Source: Bacteroidia bacterium
GTDB taxonomy: Bacteria; Bacteroidota; Bacteroidia; B-17B0; Aurantibacillaceae
NCBI GenBank assembly: GCA_016787445.1
Contig: JAEUTQ010000074.1
Coordinates: forward strand, 1 to 47,796
Length of the DNA: 47,796 bases
Direction of reading: 5' to 3'
A program made the translations under genes and the position numbers. How positions within the stretch are numbered: position 1 is the first letter of the stretch; each line of letters starts with the position of its first letter. This document shows, piece after piece, positions 1 through 8,214 of this stretch. The notes beneath the pieces were generated by a model that saw only the letters and a program-made list of their open reading frames with translations, ran no database searches and had not been told where the DNA came from.

Positions 1-396
1 GTTTGTTACGAAAGTGTATATGGCGATTTTATGGCGGAGTATATTCGTAAAGGCGCCAACATCATTTCTATTATCACCAATGATGGCTGGTGGGGCAACA
101 CTCCCGGTCACCGTCAGCATTTAGCTTATGCCAAATTACGCGCTATAGAAACACGTAAACACATTATCCGTTCAGCGAATACAGGCATCAGTTGTTTTAT
201 CGATGAAATGGGAAACATTACGCAGCCTCAACCTTATTGGGAGTTTGCTGTCATCAACCAAAATGTGTCGCTTAATTCGGTTAAAACTTTCTTTGTTCGG
301 TTTGGCGATTTAATCTCTTATGCCTCAGTGTTTTTGGCCGCACTTATTCTTCTTTACTCTCAATTTTTGCGCTTCAAGATGCGTAAAAATCCTTAA
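1..396 (+). CDS. lnt: Apolipoprotein N-acyltransferase, C-terminal part (5' end outside window)
   Basis: Partial gene, open from the first base in frame 1, with 131 residues visible before the TAA. Lnt transfers a third acyl chain to the N-terminal cysteine of lipoproteins in the inner membrane. The visible part begins V-C-Y-E, which matches the nitrilase-fold active-site cysteine segment (CYE) of the family. It continues with the conserved ITNDGWWG segment and an AKLRAIETRK segment, also typical of the nitrilase-like domain. A hydrophobic stretch near the end (FGDLISYASVFLAALILLY) is the usual C-terminal membrane helix, followed by a short basic tail. The first in-frame ATG (position 31) lies inside the catalytic domain and is not the true start. 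lgt, the first enzyme of the same pathway, is also in this window (14951-15766). Confidence 0.9.
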   Translation, partial: VCYESVYGDFMAEYIRKGANIISIITNDGWWGNTPGHRQHLAYAKLRAIETRKHIIRSANTGISCFIDEMGNITQPQPYWEFAVINQNVSLNSVKTFFVRFGDLISYASVFLAALILLYSQFLRFKMRKNP

Positions 397-450
397 ATTA
401 GCTCCGCATTATTCCCGACTTAAAATTAACGGGAGACTAAAACAAACCTT

Positions 451-1857
451 ATGGAAAAATTTGATGTAGCAATTATTGGTTCAGGTCCTGGTGGATACGT
501 AGCCGCAATTCGTTGTGCCCAATTAGGAATGAAAACAGCACTTATCGAAAAATACAATACGCTTGGCGGTACTTGTTTAAATGTTGGATGTATTCCTTCT
601 AAGGCAATGCTCGATTCATCTGAGCATTATTATAATGCGGTGCATCATTTTGAAGAGCATGGCATCGAAGTGAAAAACCCTAAGGTGAACTTAAAACAAA
701 TGGTTGAGCGCAAACGCGGTGTTGTAAAAATGACCTGCGATGGTATCAACTTTTTAATGAAGAAAAATAAAATCACCGTTTATACTGGTCACGGTTCTTA
801 CGTTAGCAAAAACGTAATTGAAATCGCCAAAGCGGATGGCAGCAAAGAACAAATTGAAGCAGCTAAATCAATCATTGCTACAGGCTCAAAACCTTCTTCA
901 TTGCCATTTATAAAAATTGATAAAGAAAGAATTATTACTTCTACCGAAGCTTTAGAATTAAAAGAAGTTCCAAAACATCTGATTGTTATTGGCGGTGGTG
1001 TAATCGGATTGGAATTAGGAAGTGTTTACGCGCGCTTAGGTTCTAAAGTAAGTGTGGTTGAATTCATGGATCGTTTAATCCCGGGTATGGATGCGGCTCT
1101 TGGTAAAGAATTACAACGTGTATTGAAGAAGAACTTAGGCTTCGAATTTTACATGAAGCATAAAGTTACGGGTGTGGAGAATAAAGGCAAGGAGGTAACC
1201 GTTAGTGCGGACAATGATAAAGGAGAGAAGGTAGAATTAAAAGGTGATTATGTATTAGTATCAGTTGGCCGTCGTCCTTATACCGATAATTTAGGATTGG
1301 ATAAAGCAGGCGTAAAATTAGATGACCGCGGACGTGTAAATGTAGATGATCATTTAAAAACAAATGTTGAAGGAATTTACGCTATTGGTGATGTAGTGCG
1401 TGGCGCTATGTTGGCTCATAAGGCAGAAGAAGAGGGTGTTTATGTAGCCGAGCAAATGGCCGGACAAAAACCACACATGAATTACAATTTAATTCCGGGG
1501 GTAGTGTATACTTGGCCTGAAGTAGCTGCAGTAGGCTACACGGAAGAGCAATTAAAAGAACAAGGAAAAAAATATAAAGTAGGTAGTTTCCCATTCAAAG
1601 CAAGTGGTCGTGCACGTGCCAGCATGGACACCGATGGTTTCATCAAAGTATTAAGTGACGAAGCAACCGACGAAATTTTAGGTGTACATATGATTGGTCC
1701 GCGTACAGCCGATATGATTATGGAAGCTGTTGTGGCCATGGAATACCGTGCCAGCGCCGAAGACATCGCACGTATTTGTCATGCGCATCCAACCTTCACC
1801 GAGAGCTTCAAAGAAGCTTGTTTAGACGCAACCGCAAAACGCGCTCTACATATTTAA
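451..1857 (+). CDS. lpd: Dihydrolipoyl dehydrogenase (E3 component)
   Basis: FAD-dependent dihydrolipoamide dehydrogenase, the E3 subunit shared by 2-oxoacid dehydrogenase complexes and the glycine cleavage system. The 468-residue length is normal for the family. The N-terminus has the FAD-binding GSGPGG motif (residues 10-15). The redox-active disulphide is in GGTCLNVGCIPSK, with Cys42 and Cys47. A second Rossmann motif (IGGGVIGLELG, about residues 180-190) binds NAD. YAIGDV near residue 312 contacts FAD, and the C-terminal HAHPTFTES holds the catalytic His-Glu pair region. No E1 or E2 gene is adjacent, so it is probably a shared, separately transcribed E3. It starts at ATG 55 bases after lnt and is followed by a repeat-rich intergenic stretch. 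Confidence 0.97.
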   Translation: MEKFDVAIIGSGPGGYVAAIRCAQLGMKTALIEKYNTLGGTCLNVGCIPSKAMLDSSEHYYNAVHHFEEHGIEVKNPKVNLKQMVERKRGVVKMTCDGINFLMKKNKITVYTGHGSYVSKNVIEIAKADGSKEQIEAAKSIIATGSKPSSLPFIKIDKERIITSTEALELKEVPKHLIVIGGGVIGLELGSVYARLGSKVSVVEFMDRLIPGMDAALGKELQRVLKKNLGFEFYMKHKVTGVENKGKEVTVSADNDKGEKVELKGDYVLVSVGRRPYTDNLGLDKAGVKLDDRGRVNVDDHLKTNVEGIYAIGDVVRGAMLAHKAEEEGVYVAEQMAGQKPHMNYNLIPGVVYTWPEVAAVGYTEEQLKEQGKKYKVGSFPFKASGRARASMDTDGFIKVLSDEATDEILGVHMIGPRTADMIMEAVVAMEYRASAEDIARICHAHPTFTESFKEACLDATAKRALHI

Positions 1858-1861
1858 TCTT

Positions 1862-2036
1862 AACCCTCCCCTTAAAAAAGGGGAGAGCCCCAACTTTAAA
1901 CTAATTTCCTCCCCATAAAAAGGGAGTTGTAGATAGTACAGTTTAATTCCATCCATTTCTTAAGGGGAGGTGCCCAACCTTTCAATTTAATCCTCCCCTT
2001 TTTTAAGGGGAGGTGCCCAAAGGGCGGAGGGGTCCC
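1862..2036. repeat. Cluster of C/G-run palindromic intergenic repeats
   Basis: The 277-base gap after lpd is filled with imperfect copies of one palindromic unit: a CCTCCCCTT run, a short A/T loop and an AAGGGGAGG run. Copies or half copies lie at about 1864-1890, 1907-1926, 1959-1977 and 1991-2036. The 16-base string AAGGGGAGGTGCCCAA occurs exactly at 1962-1977 and 2005-2020, and the last copy continues into a second small palindrome (GCCCAAAGGGC). Clusters of this look are common between genes in Bacteroidota. I infer a REP/MITE-like element; a transcript would fold strongly here and could act as a terminator for lpd. No coding capacity is seen. Confidence 0.8.
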
Positions 2037-2089
2037 CAGTAGCTTTTATCCCTATTTCCCTCACAATTAACCAAATTTCACTCAAAAAC

Positions 2090-2121
2090 CTTGAATAGTT
2101 AGGTATTCTTGGCTATATTTA
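2090..2121 (+). promoter_or_regulatory. Bacteroidota-type promoter for the secreted protein gene at 2135
   Basis: TTG at 2091-2093 is followed after 20 bases by TATATTTA at 2114-2121, matching the -33 (TTTG) and -7 (TAnnTTTG) elements of Bacteroidota housekeeping promoters with a normal spacer. The start codon is 13 bases downstream. Confidence 0.5.
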
Positions 2122-2134
2122 AGCTATTAAATTC

Positions 2135-2554
2135 ATGAATATGAAATCTATTCTTTTAACAGCTGTATTTGCCTTTTTAGCATTCGGTGCTTTTGCTCAA
2201 AAAACAGCTAATCAATTACAATCAAAATCTTGGTTTGTAACCGGTGATTTAAACTCTAACGGAGCTTTAAAATTATCCCCAACACAACCTAAAAACGGAA
2301 CAGCATGGGAAGCTAAATTTTCTTCTACAGGAAGTTTATATAACTGCAATACTTTAAAAACTAATGTTGTTGATCCAACCGGAATTGAAGTGAAAGCAGG
2401 AACTTATTATTGCGATTCATTGAGCCAGAATTATAAAATTAAAAATGATGTTATTCAGATTAATACTGATAAATCAAAATATTATCGTGTAACCATGTTG
2501 CCAAACAGCGAAGGTTTGGAACTGGTTCCTGCTACAGCAGCAGACTTTAAATAA
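2135..2554 (+). CDS. Secreted protein, tandem paralogue 1 (unknown function)
   Basis: 139 residues starting M-N-M-K; the ATG two codons later (2141) is an equally good start. There is a clear signal peptide (MKSILLTAVFAFLAFGAFAQ) cleaved after the AFA-Q type site. The mature part has no domain I can name. It has a W-F-V-x-G-D-L segment near the mature N-terminus, F-x-S-T-G-S-L-x-x-C in the middle, a second cysteine in TYYCDS and a Y-x-V strand near the end. The spacing and alternating strands resemble small lipocalin-like beta-barrels, but that is inference. The same residues recur in the next gene, so the two are tandem duplicates. A good promoter precedes it. Confidence 0.85.
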   Translation: MNMKSILLTAVFAFLAFGAFAQKTANQLQSKSWFVTGDLNSNGALKLSPTQPKNGTAWEAKFSSTGSLYNCNTLKTNVVDPTGIEVKAGTYYCDSLSQNYKIKNDVIQINTDKSKYYRVTMLPNSEGLELVPATAADFK

Positions 2555-2578
2555 ATCATCTGTCCTAATTGAACCGGG

Positions 2579-3016
2579 ATGTTTTTTAACGGAGATAAAC
2601 GCTTCTTAAAAATCATCCCGGTTTTTATTTTTATAAGCTTTGCGGCAACGGCCCAAAAAGTAGTGGTGGATGATTTAGTGAAAGGTAAATGGTTTGTAGA
2701 AGGTAATCTCCAGGATAGTGTGGTAAAATTGTTGCGTAAGCGGAATCCATCAGTTCCGTATCGCGTGTATACCTTTGCAACGGGAACTGTTTTACATCGC
2801 TGCGATTCGGTTTATCAATCGGCTTTTGATGATAAGGGCAATGAAGTGATCATTAACAAACTCGACTGTAATTCACCCGCCACATACGGACTAAAAAACC
2901 TGATTATGTATATTTCTACCGGTAAAAGTTCGCATTATTTTATTGTAGAAGCTAAAAAGGGCGGTGGTATGTATACACTCAGGCGCACCAAAGCCGAATA
3001 CTATAATCAGCCGTAA
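2579..3016 (+). CDS. Secreted protein, tandem paralogue 2 (unknown function)
   Basis: 145 residues with an N-terminal hydrophobic segment (about residues 11-25) ending in ATAQ, consistent with a signal peptide after a somewhat long basic N-region (MFFNGDKRFLK). The mature region repeats the landmarks of the preceding gene: W-F-V-x-G-N-L, F-A-T-G-T-V-x-x-C, D-x-K-G-N-E-V, a second cysteine in LDCNS and a paired Y-F-I-V strand. Only 24 bases separate the two genes, so they are probably co-transcribed. Sequence outside these landmarks has diverged strongly, which suggests an old duplication. Function unknown; both are probably periplasmic or surface-exposed. Confidence 0.8.
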   Translation: MFFNGDKRFLKIIPVFIFISFAATAQKVVVDDLVKGKWFVEGNLQDSVVKLLRKRNPSVPYRVYTFATGTVLHRCDSVYQSAFDDKGNEVIINKLDCNSPATYGLKNLIMYISTGKSSHYFIVEAKKGGGMYTLRRTKAEYYNQP

Positions 3017-3022
3017 ATTTTG

Positions 3023-3030
3023 TAAATTTG
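3023..3030 (+). promoter_or_regulatory. -7 box directly before clpX
   Basis: TAAATTTG is a perfect TAnnTTTG match ending only 4 bases before the clpX ATG. If used, transcription would begin at or next to the start codon (leaderless mRNA). I see no clear -33 TTTG at the expected distance. Confidence 0.4.
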
Positions 3031-3034
3031 TAGC

Positions 3035-4279
3035 ATGGCAAAAGCAGCAGGACCCATCGTGTGTTCGTTTTGTAACCGCGATAAAAAAGACGTGAAAATA
3101 TTAATTGCAGGAATCAGCGGTCACATTTGTGACAGTTGTATTTCGCAAGCCTATAAAATGATTAGTGAGGAAGGCAATGCGGAGACCAAACAAAAAGTTC
3201 AGCAAGCACTTAACCTATTAAAGCCAAATGCTATTAAAACGTATTTGGATGAGTATGTGATTGGGCAGGATGAAGCCAAGAAAGTATTAAGCGTAGCTGT
3301 GTATAATCACTTCAAACGCGTATCACACGCTTCCAATGATAAGGAAGAAATCGAAATCGAAAAATCGAATGTGATTTTGGTTGGAGAAACCGGAACCGGA
3401 AAAACTTTATTGGCGCGAAGCATTGCTAAATTATTGAATGTTCCATTTTGTATTGCGGATGCAACGGTATTAACCGAAGCGGGATATGTGGGTGAAGATG
3501 TGGAAAGTATTTTAACCCGTTTGTTGCAGGCTGCCGATTATGATACAGCCGCAGCAGAGAGAGGTATTGTATTCATTGATGAGATTGATAAGATTGCACG
3601 TAAGAGTGATAATCCGAGTATTACTCGTGATGTGAGCGGTGAAGGTGTGCAGCAAGCTATGTTGAAATTACTGGAAGGCTCATCCGTAAATGTTCCGCCT
3701 CAAGGTGGAAGAAAACATCCGGATGCAAAAATGATTCAGGTGAACACCAAGAATATTTTATTTATTTGCGGTGGCGCATTTGATGGCATCGAGAAAAAAA
3801 TTGCCAGTCGTTTAAATACACAAGCCGTTGGTTACTCAGCTTCTGTTTCTTCAGAGGAAGTAGACAGAAGTAATTTATTGCAATATATTTCTCCTCAGGA
3901 TTTAAAATCATTCGGATTAATTCCTGAGCTCATCGGACGTTTACCGATTTTAACTTATCTGCAGCCATTGGATAAATCTGCCTTACGAAGAATTTTAACT
4001 GAGCCAAAGAATGCCTTAATAAAACAATACAAGCATTTGTTTAAAATGGAAGGTATTAAACTTGAGTTTGAAGATGAGGTATTGGATTTAATTGTAGATA
4101 AGGCAACCGAGTTTAAATTAGGCGCCCGCGGTTTGCGCGGTATTTGCGAAGCCATTATGCTCGATTTAATGTACGATTTACCAAGTAACGAAAAAGCGCC
4201 AAAATCTTTTACCATTACATTGGATTACGCCGCTGATAAATTGAAGAATGCAAGACTAAGCCATTTGAAAGCGGCTTAA
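3035..4279 (+). CDS. clpX: ATP-dependent Clp protease ATP-binding subunit ClpX
   Basis: 414-residue AAA+ unfoldase that recognises tagged substrates and feeds them to the ClpP peptidase. The N-terminal zinc-binding domain has four cysteines in two CxxC pairs (Cys10/13 and Cys32/35). Walker A is GETGTGKT (residues 117-124) and Walker B is FIDEIDK. The ClpX pore and sensor regions follow, including ELIGRLP and the sensor-2 arginine in GARGLRG. No clpP or tig is adjacent, unlike many bacteria where tig-clpP-clpX is an operon, so ClpX is encoded alone here. A possible -7 box sits 4 bases upstream and a terminator follows at 4301-4327. Confidence 0.97.
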   Translation: MAKAAGPIVCSFCNRDKKDVKILIAGISGHICDSCISQAYKMISEEGNAETKQKVQQALNLLKPNAIKTYLDEYVIGQDEAKKVLSVAVYNHFKRVSHASNDKEEIEIEKSNVILVGETGTGKTLLARSIAKLLNVPFCIADATVLTEAGYVGEDVESILTRLLQAADYDTAAAERGIVFIDEIDKIARKSDNPSITRDVSGEGVQQAMLKLLEGSSVNVPPQGGRKHPDAKMIQVNTKNILFICGGAFDGIEKKIASRLNTQAVGYSASVSSEEVDRSNLLQYISPQDLKSFGLIPELIGRLPILTYLQPLDKSALRRILTEPKNALIKQYKHLFKMEGIKLEFEDEVLDLIVDKATEFKLGARGLRGICEAIMLDLMYDLPSNEKAPKSFTITLDYAADKLKNARLSHLKAA

Positions 4280-4300
4280 TTTAAAAAGAAGCAGTAATTG

Positions 4301-4327
4301 GAGTTCGTAATCATGCGGACTCTTTTT
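4301..4327 (+). terminator. Rho-independent terminator after clpX
   Basis: GAGTTCG (4301-4307) pairs with CGGACTC (4316-4322), 7 base pairs including one G-U, with an 8-base loop, followed directly by a TTTTTATTT run. It lies 22 bases after the clpX stop. Confidence 0.7.
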
Positions 4328-4365
4328 ATTTAAAGTAATTAAATCATAAATATTAATATAATACT

Positions 4366-5613
4366 ATGAATTTCTCTAACTATAACTTCACTGTAACGGA
4401 TCGTTTCATCCGTTACGCAAAAATTGATACGCAATCCGATCCATTATCAAAAACTTGTCCGAGTACTGAAAAGCAAAAAAACTTAAGCCACTTATTGGTA
4501 GAAGAATTAAAAGCCATGGGCATTAGCGATGCTGAATTGGATGAACATGGTTATGTGTATGCCACCATTCCTTCCAACACAACTAAAAATGTGCCGGTTA
4601 TTTGTTTTTGTTCGCATGTAGATACATCACCGGATTGCAGCGGTACGAATGTCAATCCTGTAATCCATAAAAATTATCAGGGAACGGATATTGTTTTACC
4701 GAACGATAAATCGCAAGTCATAAAATTCAGTGAGCATGTGGCCTTAGCCGGACAAATCGGTAACGACGTTATAACAACCGACGGCACTACATTGTTAGGT
4801 GCCGATAATAAAGCGGGCGTAGCAGAAATTATGGATGCTGCGCATTATTTAATGACGCATCGTGAAGTAAAGCATGGTAAAATCAGGATATTATTTACAC
4901 CGGATGAAGAAATCGGAAGAGGAACTGATAAGGCCGATATGAAAAAGTTAGGTGCAGAGTTTGGTTATACCATGGATGGAGAAACCATTGGTCACATCGA
5001 AAACGAAACGTTTAGCGCGGATGCGGTTACGATTGTTGTAAAAGGTTTTCCTACACATCCGGGTTTCGCGAAAGATAAAATGCAGCATGCAATTAAAATT
5101 GCGGCCGAAATCGTGAATCAAATTCCTAAAAACAAAACGCCGGAAACTACGGAGAAGAAAGAGCCATTCATTCATCCGACTTCCATTAACGGCGGATTGG
5201 AACAAGTGGAAATTAAATTCATCATTCGTGCATTTGATACACCAACCTTAAAAGCTTTAGAGGAAGAATTAAAACAAATTACTGCGAAAGTAATTTCTAA
5301 TTACAATAAATGTTCGTTTGATTTTATTGTTACGGAGCAGTACCGTAACATGGGTGAAGTATTAGCGAAGTGTCCGCATGTAGTAGATTACGCCATGGAA
5401 GCAATAAAACGAACAGGCATTACTCCGGTTTTATCAAGTATTCGCGGCGGTACCGATGGCTCCCGTTTTTCATTCATGGGAATGCCTTGTCCGAATATTT
5501 ACGCAGGCGAGCACGCTTTCCACAGCAAGCAAGAATGGGTGAGTGTTCAGGATATGCAAAAAGCTGTAGAAACCATTATTCACTTAGTGAATATTTGGGA
5601 AGAGAAATCATAA
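4366..5613 (+). CDS. pepT: Peptidase T (tripeptide aminopeptidase, M20B)
   Basis: 415-residue cytosolic zinc aminopeptidase that removes the N-terminal residue from tripeptides. Metal-binding and catalytic residues are all visible: SHVDTSPD (His84, Asp86), TLLGADNKAG (Asp147), TPDEEIGRG (Glu181/182), and the C-terminal IRGGTDGS and YAGEHAFHSKQEW, which supplies the last zinc histidine. The middle insert (about residues 205-320) is the lid/dimerisation domain of M20 enzymes. Length equals the family norm (about 410). It starts at ATG after an AT-only stretch and is flanked by the clpX terminator and a palindromic repeat, so it may be a single-gene transcript. Confidence 0.95.
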   Translation: MNFSNYNFTVTDRFIRYAKIDTQSDPLSKTCPSTEKQKNLSHLLVEELKAMGISDAELDEHGYVYATIPSNTTKNVPVICFCSHVDTSPDCSGTNVNPVIHKNYQGTDIVLPNDKSQVIKFSEHVALAGQIGNDVITTDGTTLLGADNKAGVAEIMDAAHYLMTHREVKHGKIRILFTPDEEIGRGTDKADMKKLGAEFGYTMDGETIGHIENETFSADAVTIVVKGFPTHPGFAKDKMQHAIKIAAEIVNQIPKNKTPETTEKKEPFIHPTSINGGLEQVEIKFIIRAFDTPTLKALEEELKQITAKVISNYNKCSFDFIVTEQYRNMGEVLAKCPHVVDYAMEAIKRTGITPVLSSIRGGTDGSRFSFMGMPCPNIYAGEHAFHSKQEWVSVQDMQKAVETIIHLVNIWEEKS

Positions 5614-5616
5614 ATG

Positions 5617-5692
5617 TCTGCGGAAATCTGCGTGATCAGCGGGAACTCTCTCCCATAAATTGTTTCCCGCAGATTTCACGGATGAGCGCGGA
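5617..5692. repeat. Inverted intergenic repeat of the TCTGCG/AAATCTGCG type
   Basis: A left arm (5617-5645, beginning TCTGCGGAAATCTGCG) and a right arm (5663-5692, containing CCCGCAGATTTCACGG) are imperfect inverted copies; I count about 20 of 29 paired positions around a loop of about 17 bases. Palindromes of this wording are widespread between genes in Bacteroidota genomes. The right arm runs into the ATG of the next gene (5692), so a hairpin in the mRNA would cover that start codon. Confidence 0.75.
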
Positions 5693-6573
5693 TGTTAAAC
5701 TATAATCCCATAATCCAAAAAATCAATTCTGATTTATTTTCTGAAAAGAAAGTAGATGTGTCTGTTTTGCGCCTGGATTTAATTCATCCTCAAATCAGCG
5801 GTAATAAATGGTTTAAACTAAAATACAATTTGGAAGAGGCGAAACGATTAGGCTATGACACCATTCTTACCTTCGGTGGGGCATTCAGTAATCATATTCA
5901 CGCTACAGCCGTAGCCTGCAAGCAAGCGGGATTTAAAAGTATTGGTGTCATTAGAGGCGAGCCAAGTTCAATAGGTAATAACACTTTGAGTGATGCCGCT
6001 GCCAATGGCATGCAGTTGTTCTTTGTTTCGCGTGAAGATTACAATAAAAAGCAGGATGCCGGATTTATACAATCATTAAACGAAAGATTCGGCAATTTCT
6101 ATTTGGTGCCTGAGGGAGGTGATAATGAATTGGGGGCAAAGGGTTGCGAAGAAATTTTACCAATGCAAAACAACTTCGATATCGTCCTATGCGCTTGTGG
6201 TACCGGAACCACATTGAAAGGCATTTCAAATTCATTACAACCTTCACAAAAAATAATTGGCATTAGCGTGTTGAAGGGAGTGGGCGATTTAAATACAAAC
6301 GCTAATGTAAATGCGGAGTATCATTTCGGCGGCTATGCTAAACATACCAAGGAATTATTGGAGTTCAAGGAAAGTTTCGAAGCACAAACACAAATCCCAT
6401 TAGATTATGTTTATACCTCAAAATTATTTTACGGAGCAACAGATCTCATACGATCAGGAAGCATTGAAGGAAAAATTTTGATTGTGCACAGCGGCGGTTT
6501 ACAAGGTAATAGGGGGTATGAAGACCGTTATGCCCTGAATCCTAAGCGGAATGTGAATGAGCCCCAAGGGTAA
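5692..6573 (+). CDS. PLP-dependent 1-aminocyclopropane-1-carboxylate deaminase / D-cysteine desulfhydrase family protein
   Basis: 293-residue fold-type II PLP enzyme. The PLP lysine is probably Lys39 in the signature SGNKWFKLKY. GGAFSNH (about residues 62-68) is the conserved substrate-carboxylate/PLP loop, and CGTGTT (about 169-174) is the phosphate-binding loop. The family includes ACC deaminase and D-cysteine desulfhydrase; sequence alone does not settle the substrate. In Bacteroidota a D-amino-acid or D-cysteine desulfhydrase role is at least as likely as true ACC deaminase. It begins inside a palindromic repeat, and its last 46 bases overlap the 3' end of the opposite-strand gene at 6528-7343. 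Confidence 0.88.
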   Translation: MLNYNPIIQKINSDLFSEKKVDVSVLRLDLIHPQISGNKWFKLKYNLEEAKRLGYDTILTFGGAFSNHIHATAVACKQAGFKSIGVIRGEPSSIGNNTLSDAAANGMQLFFVSREDYNKKQDAGFIQSLNERFGNFYLVPEGGDNELGAKGCEEILPMQNNFDIVLCACGTGTTLKGISNSLQPSQKIIGISVLKGVGDLNTNANVNAEYHFGGYAKHTKELLEFKESFEAQTQIPLDYVYTSKLFYGATDLIRSGSIEGKILIVHSGGLQGNRGYEDRYALNPKRNVNEPQG

Positions 6574-7343
6574 GATTGTTTCGGATTAATTCCACCACCA
6601 AAAGGAGAAGCTACAATTCTGACAAAGCCAAATCCAAGAGCTAGGGTGCTTGCCATTTTTCCATTACGACTGGCAATTAAAATACCGTTTTGCATCTGAA
6701 CCGAATAAGCCGTAATGTTTTCCATGGTAACATCCGTGCCGTATCTAAAGCGTGGACCAATAAAAAATTTAGTGTGAGATTTGGATTCGAAATAATAATT
6801 AAGATCTAAGCCCGTAATAAAATTAACATTACGTCTTACCGTACTTGCAGAAGCATTCGCGGAGGTGTCTGAACTAAATCCAAGGAACATAACACGTCTA
6901 TCGTAGCTCATACTCACCGGAAGTGTAATGCCGATTTGTTTGTCAAAAAACAAGCGCTCGTAAGTAAGTGTTAACCTTCCAAATAATACATCCGGAATTT
7001 GTATACCGATAATATTGTCTTTAAACTCTTTTTCTTTCTCGCGGATTTGCGCTTTTCTATCGAGAGGTTTATTACCTGAAGTGGAAGGAGAAGCTACCGA
7101 TGTGTTTGTTGTTGTTCCAAAAATATAAACATTGCCGCTGCTAAATTCAGCCATTAAGATTTCATTTTTGGAAACAGTAATCATATTACCGGCTGAGGTG
7201 CTGTCTTTATAAGTAACGGTGCTCGGATTGATGGAAACAATTTTGCAATTAAGTTTTTTTCCATTCTTGAAAACAACTTTATCCTGCGCTTTAACAAAAG
7301 TGCCAATGCAAAATAATATGAGTATGTAGTATAGTGTCTTCAT
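6528..7343 (-). CDS. Secreted outer-membrane barrel-like protein, tandem paralogue A
   Basis: 271 residues with a signal peptide (MKTLYYILILFCIGTFVKAQ). Right after cleavage comes a compact strand-rich segment (VFKNGKKLNCKIVSINPSTV, then YKD and SKNEILMAEF) that looks like a small SH3-like barrel often seen at the N-terminus of Bacteroidota envelope proteins. A low-complexity Ser/Thr linker follows (about residues 78-95). The C-terminal half alternates hydrophobic and polar residues and ends in a beta-strand-like SFTFRLGFRA, as in outer-membrane barrels. The 7347-8210 gene upstream has the same architecture, so the two form a tandem pair 3 bases apart. Function unknown. The 3' end overlaps the convergent PLP enzyme gene by 46 bases. 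Confidence 0.85.
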   Translation of the reverse strand: MKTLYYILILFCIGTFVKAQDKVVFKNGKKLNCKIVSINPSTVTYKDSTSAGNMITVSKNEILMAEFSSGNVYIFGTTTNTSVASPSTSGNKPLDRKAQIREKEKEFKDNIIGIQIPDVLFGRLTLTYERLFFDKQIGITLPVSMSYDRRVMFLGFSSDTSANASASTVRRNVNFITGLDLNYYFESKSHTKFFIGPRFRYGTDVTMENITAYSVQMQNGILIASRNGKMASTLALGFGFVRIVASPFGGGINPKQSYPWGSFTFRLGFRA

Positions 7344-7346
7344 GAA

Positions 7347-8210
7347 TTAAAAGCGGTAACCAAAGCAAAGTCCTAAATACATTTTGGGTAATCCTGTTTG
7401 TGCAAGTTGTGTCTTCATTAAATCGGTATCACCGGTAAACGGACCAATACCCACAAAAGCTTTATAGGTAAAAGTAGGTGTAATACGTACCTGAAAACCA
7501 TTTACAATCATAGTAGCCAACTGGTAGCCCTGTGCTTTTTGAATTTCAATTTTTTCAAAAATAAAACCGCCTATTTCTTCCTGCACTGTTATCTCGCGGT
7601 CAAACGAATAATTCATGTATTTTACTAATACGCCTACAAAGTATTGTGATTTTTTTCTTACGGAAGGATAGAAATTCAAACCTAACCCTATATCGTAATT
7701 TTTTTTGGTATTCGCTAAATCAAGTAAATAACCATTTAGAATTGTACTGCGGGTATTAAAATTATATGAACCTAAAACCATCACACCTAAGTGATTTTGC
7801 AATAAATCACGCTCATACATTAATGTTATATCGGCATTAGTGAGTGCAAGTCCGTTTATCATGAATGAATTTTTGTTCATGTAATAAACGTCTGAGGGCT
7901 TCGGTAATTTTGTTTCTTTACTCTCTCCTGCAGATGGAGTTGTGGATTTAGGACTAACCGGACTCGGATTTTTATTGATTACATCAACGTTTCCATTTTT
8001 GTATTCAATAAACAGAACATCCGATTTAGCAATCACATACGTAGGGCCTTCCGGATTATTAATGTTTTTATACTTGATGGAAGTTTCATTAATTTCCTTT
8101 ACAAGCGCTTCAAATTTGCTGCCGCTGTTCAGGTAAATTAAGTCTTGAGCCTTAATGCCAAGGTTTAAGATTAACAAGAGCCCAAATAATATATGTTTCA
8201 ATTTTAGCAC
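7347..8210 (-). CDS. Secreted outer-membrane barrel-like protein, tandem paralogue B
   Basis: 287 residues from a GTG start. Signal peptide MLKLKHILFGLLLILNLGIK-AQ. The mature N-terminus (LIYLNSGSKFEALVKEINET, IKYKN, YVIAKSDVLFIEYKNGNV) matches the equivalent part of paralogue A in spacing and key residues (N-G, V-x-x-I, Y-K, K-x-x-I/V-L). A Pro/Ser-rich linker and a C-terminal domain with many amphipathic strands ending in GLCFGYRF follow; a terminal aromatic residue is typical of outer-membrane barrels. It is the first gene of the pair. A -7-like box, TAACTTTA on the minus strand, ends only 4 bases before the GTG. Confidence 0.85.
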   Translation of the reverse strand: MLKLKHILFGLLLILNLGIKAQDLIYLNSGSKFEALVKEINETSIKYKNINNPEGPTYVIAKSDVLFIEYKNGNVDVINKNPSPVSPKSTTPSAGESKETKLPKPSDVYYMNKNSFMINGLALTNADITLMYERDLLQNHLGVMVLGSYNFNTRSTILNGYLLDLANTKKNYDIGLGLNFYPSVRKKSQYFVGVLVKYMNYSFDREITVQEEIGGFIFEKIEIQKAQGYQLATMIVNGFQVRITPTFTYKAFVGIGPFTGDTDLMKTQLAQTGLPKMYLGLCFGYRF

Positions 8211-8214
8211 TGTT

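Noticed and set aside
1406..1766. Minus-strand open frames inside lpd
   Set aside because: Shadows of a well-conserved gene; low-complexity translations without any domain.
1862..2036. CRISPR array
   Set aside because: Repeat copies are palindromic, unequal and unevenly spaced; there are no unique equal-length spacers and no cas genes.
5370..5705. Plus-strand frame of 111 codons overlapping the end of pepT and the palindrome
   Set aside because: Arg/Ser-rich translation typical of an out-of-frame shadow of pepT plus a repeat; no start context.
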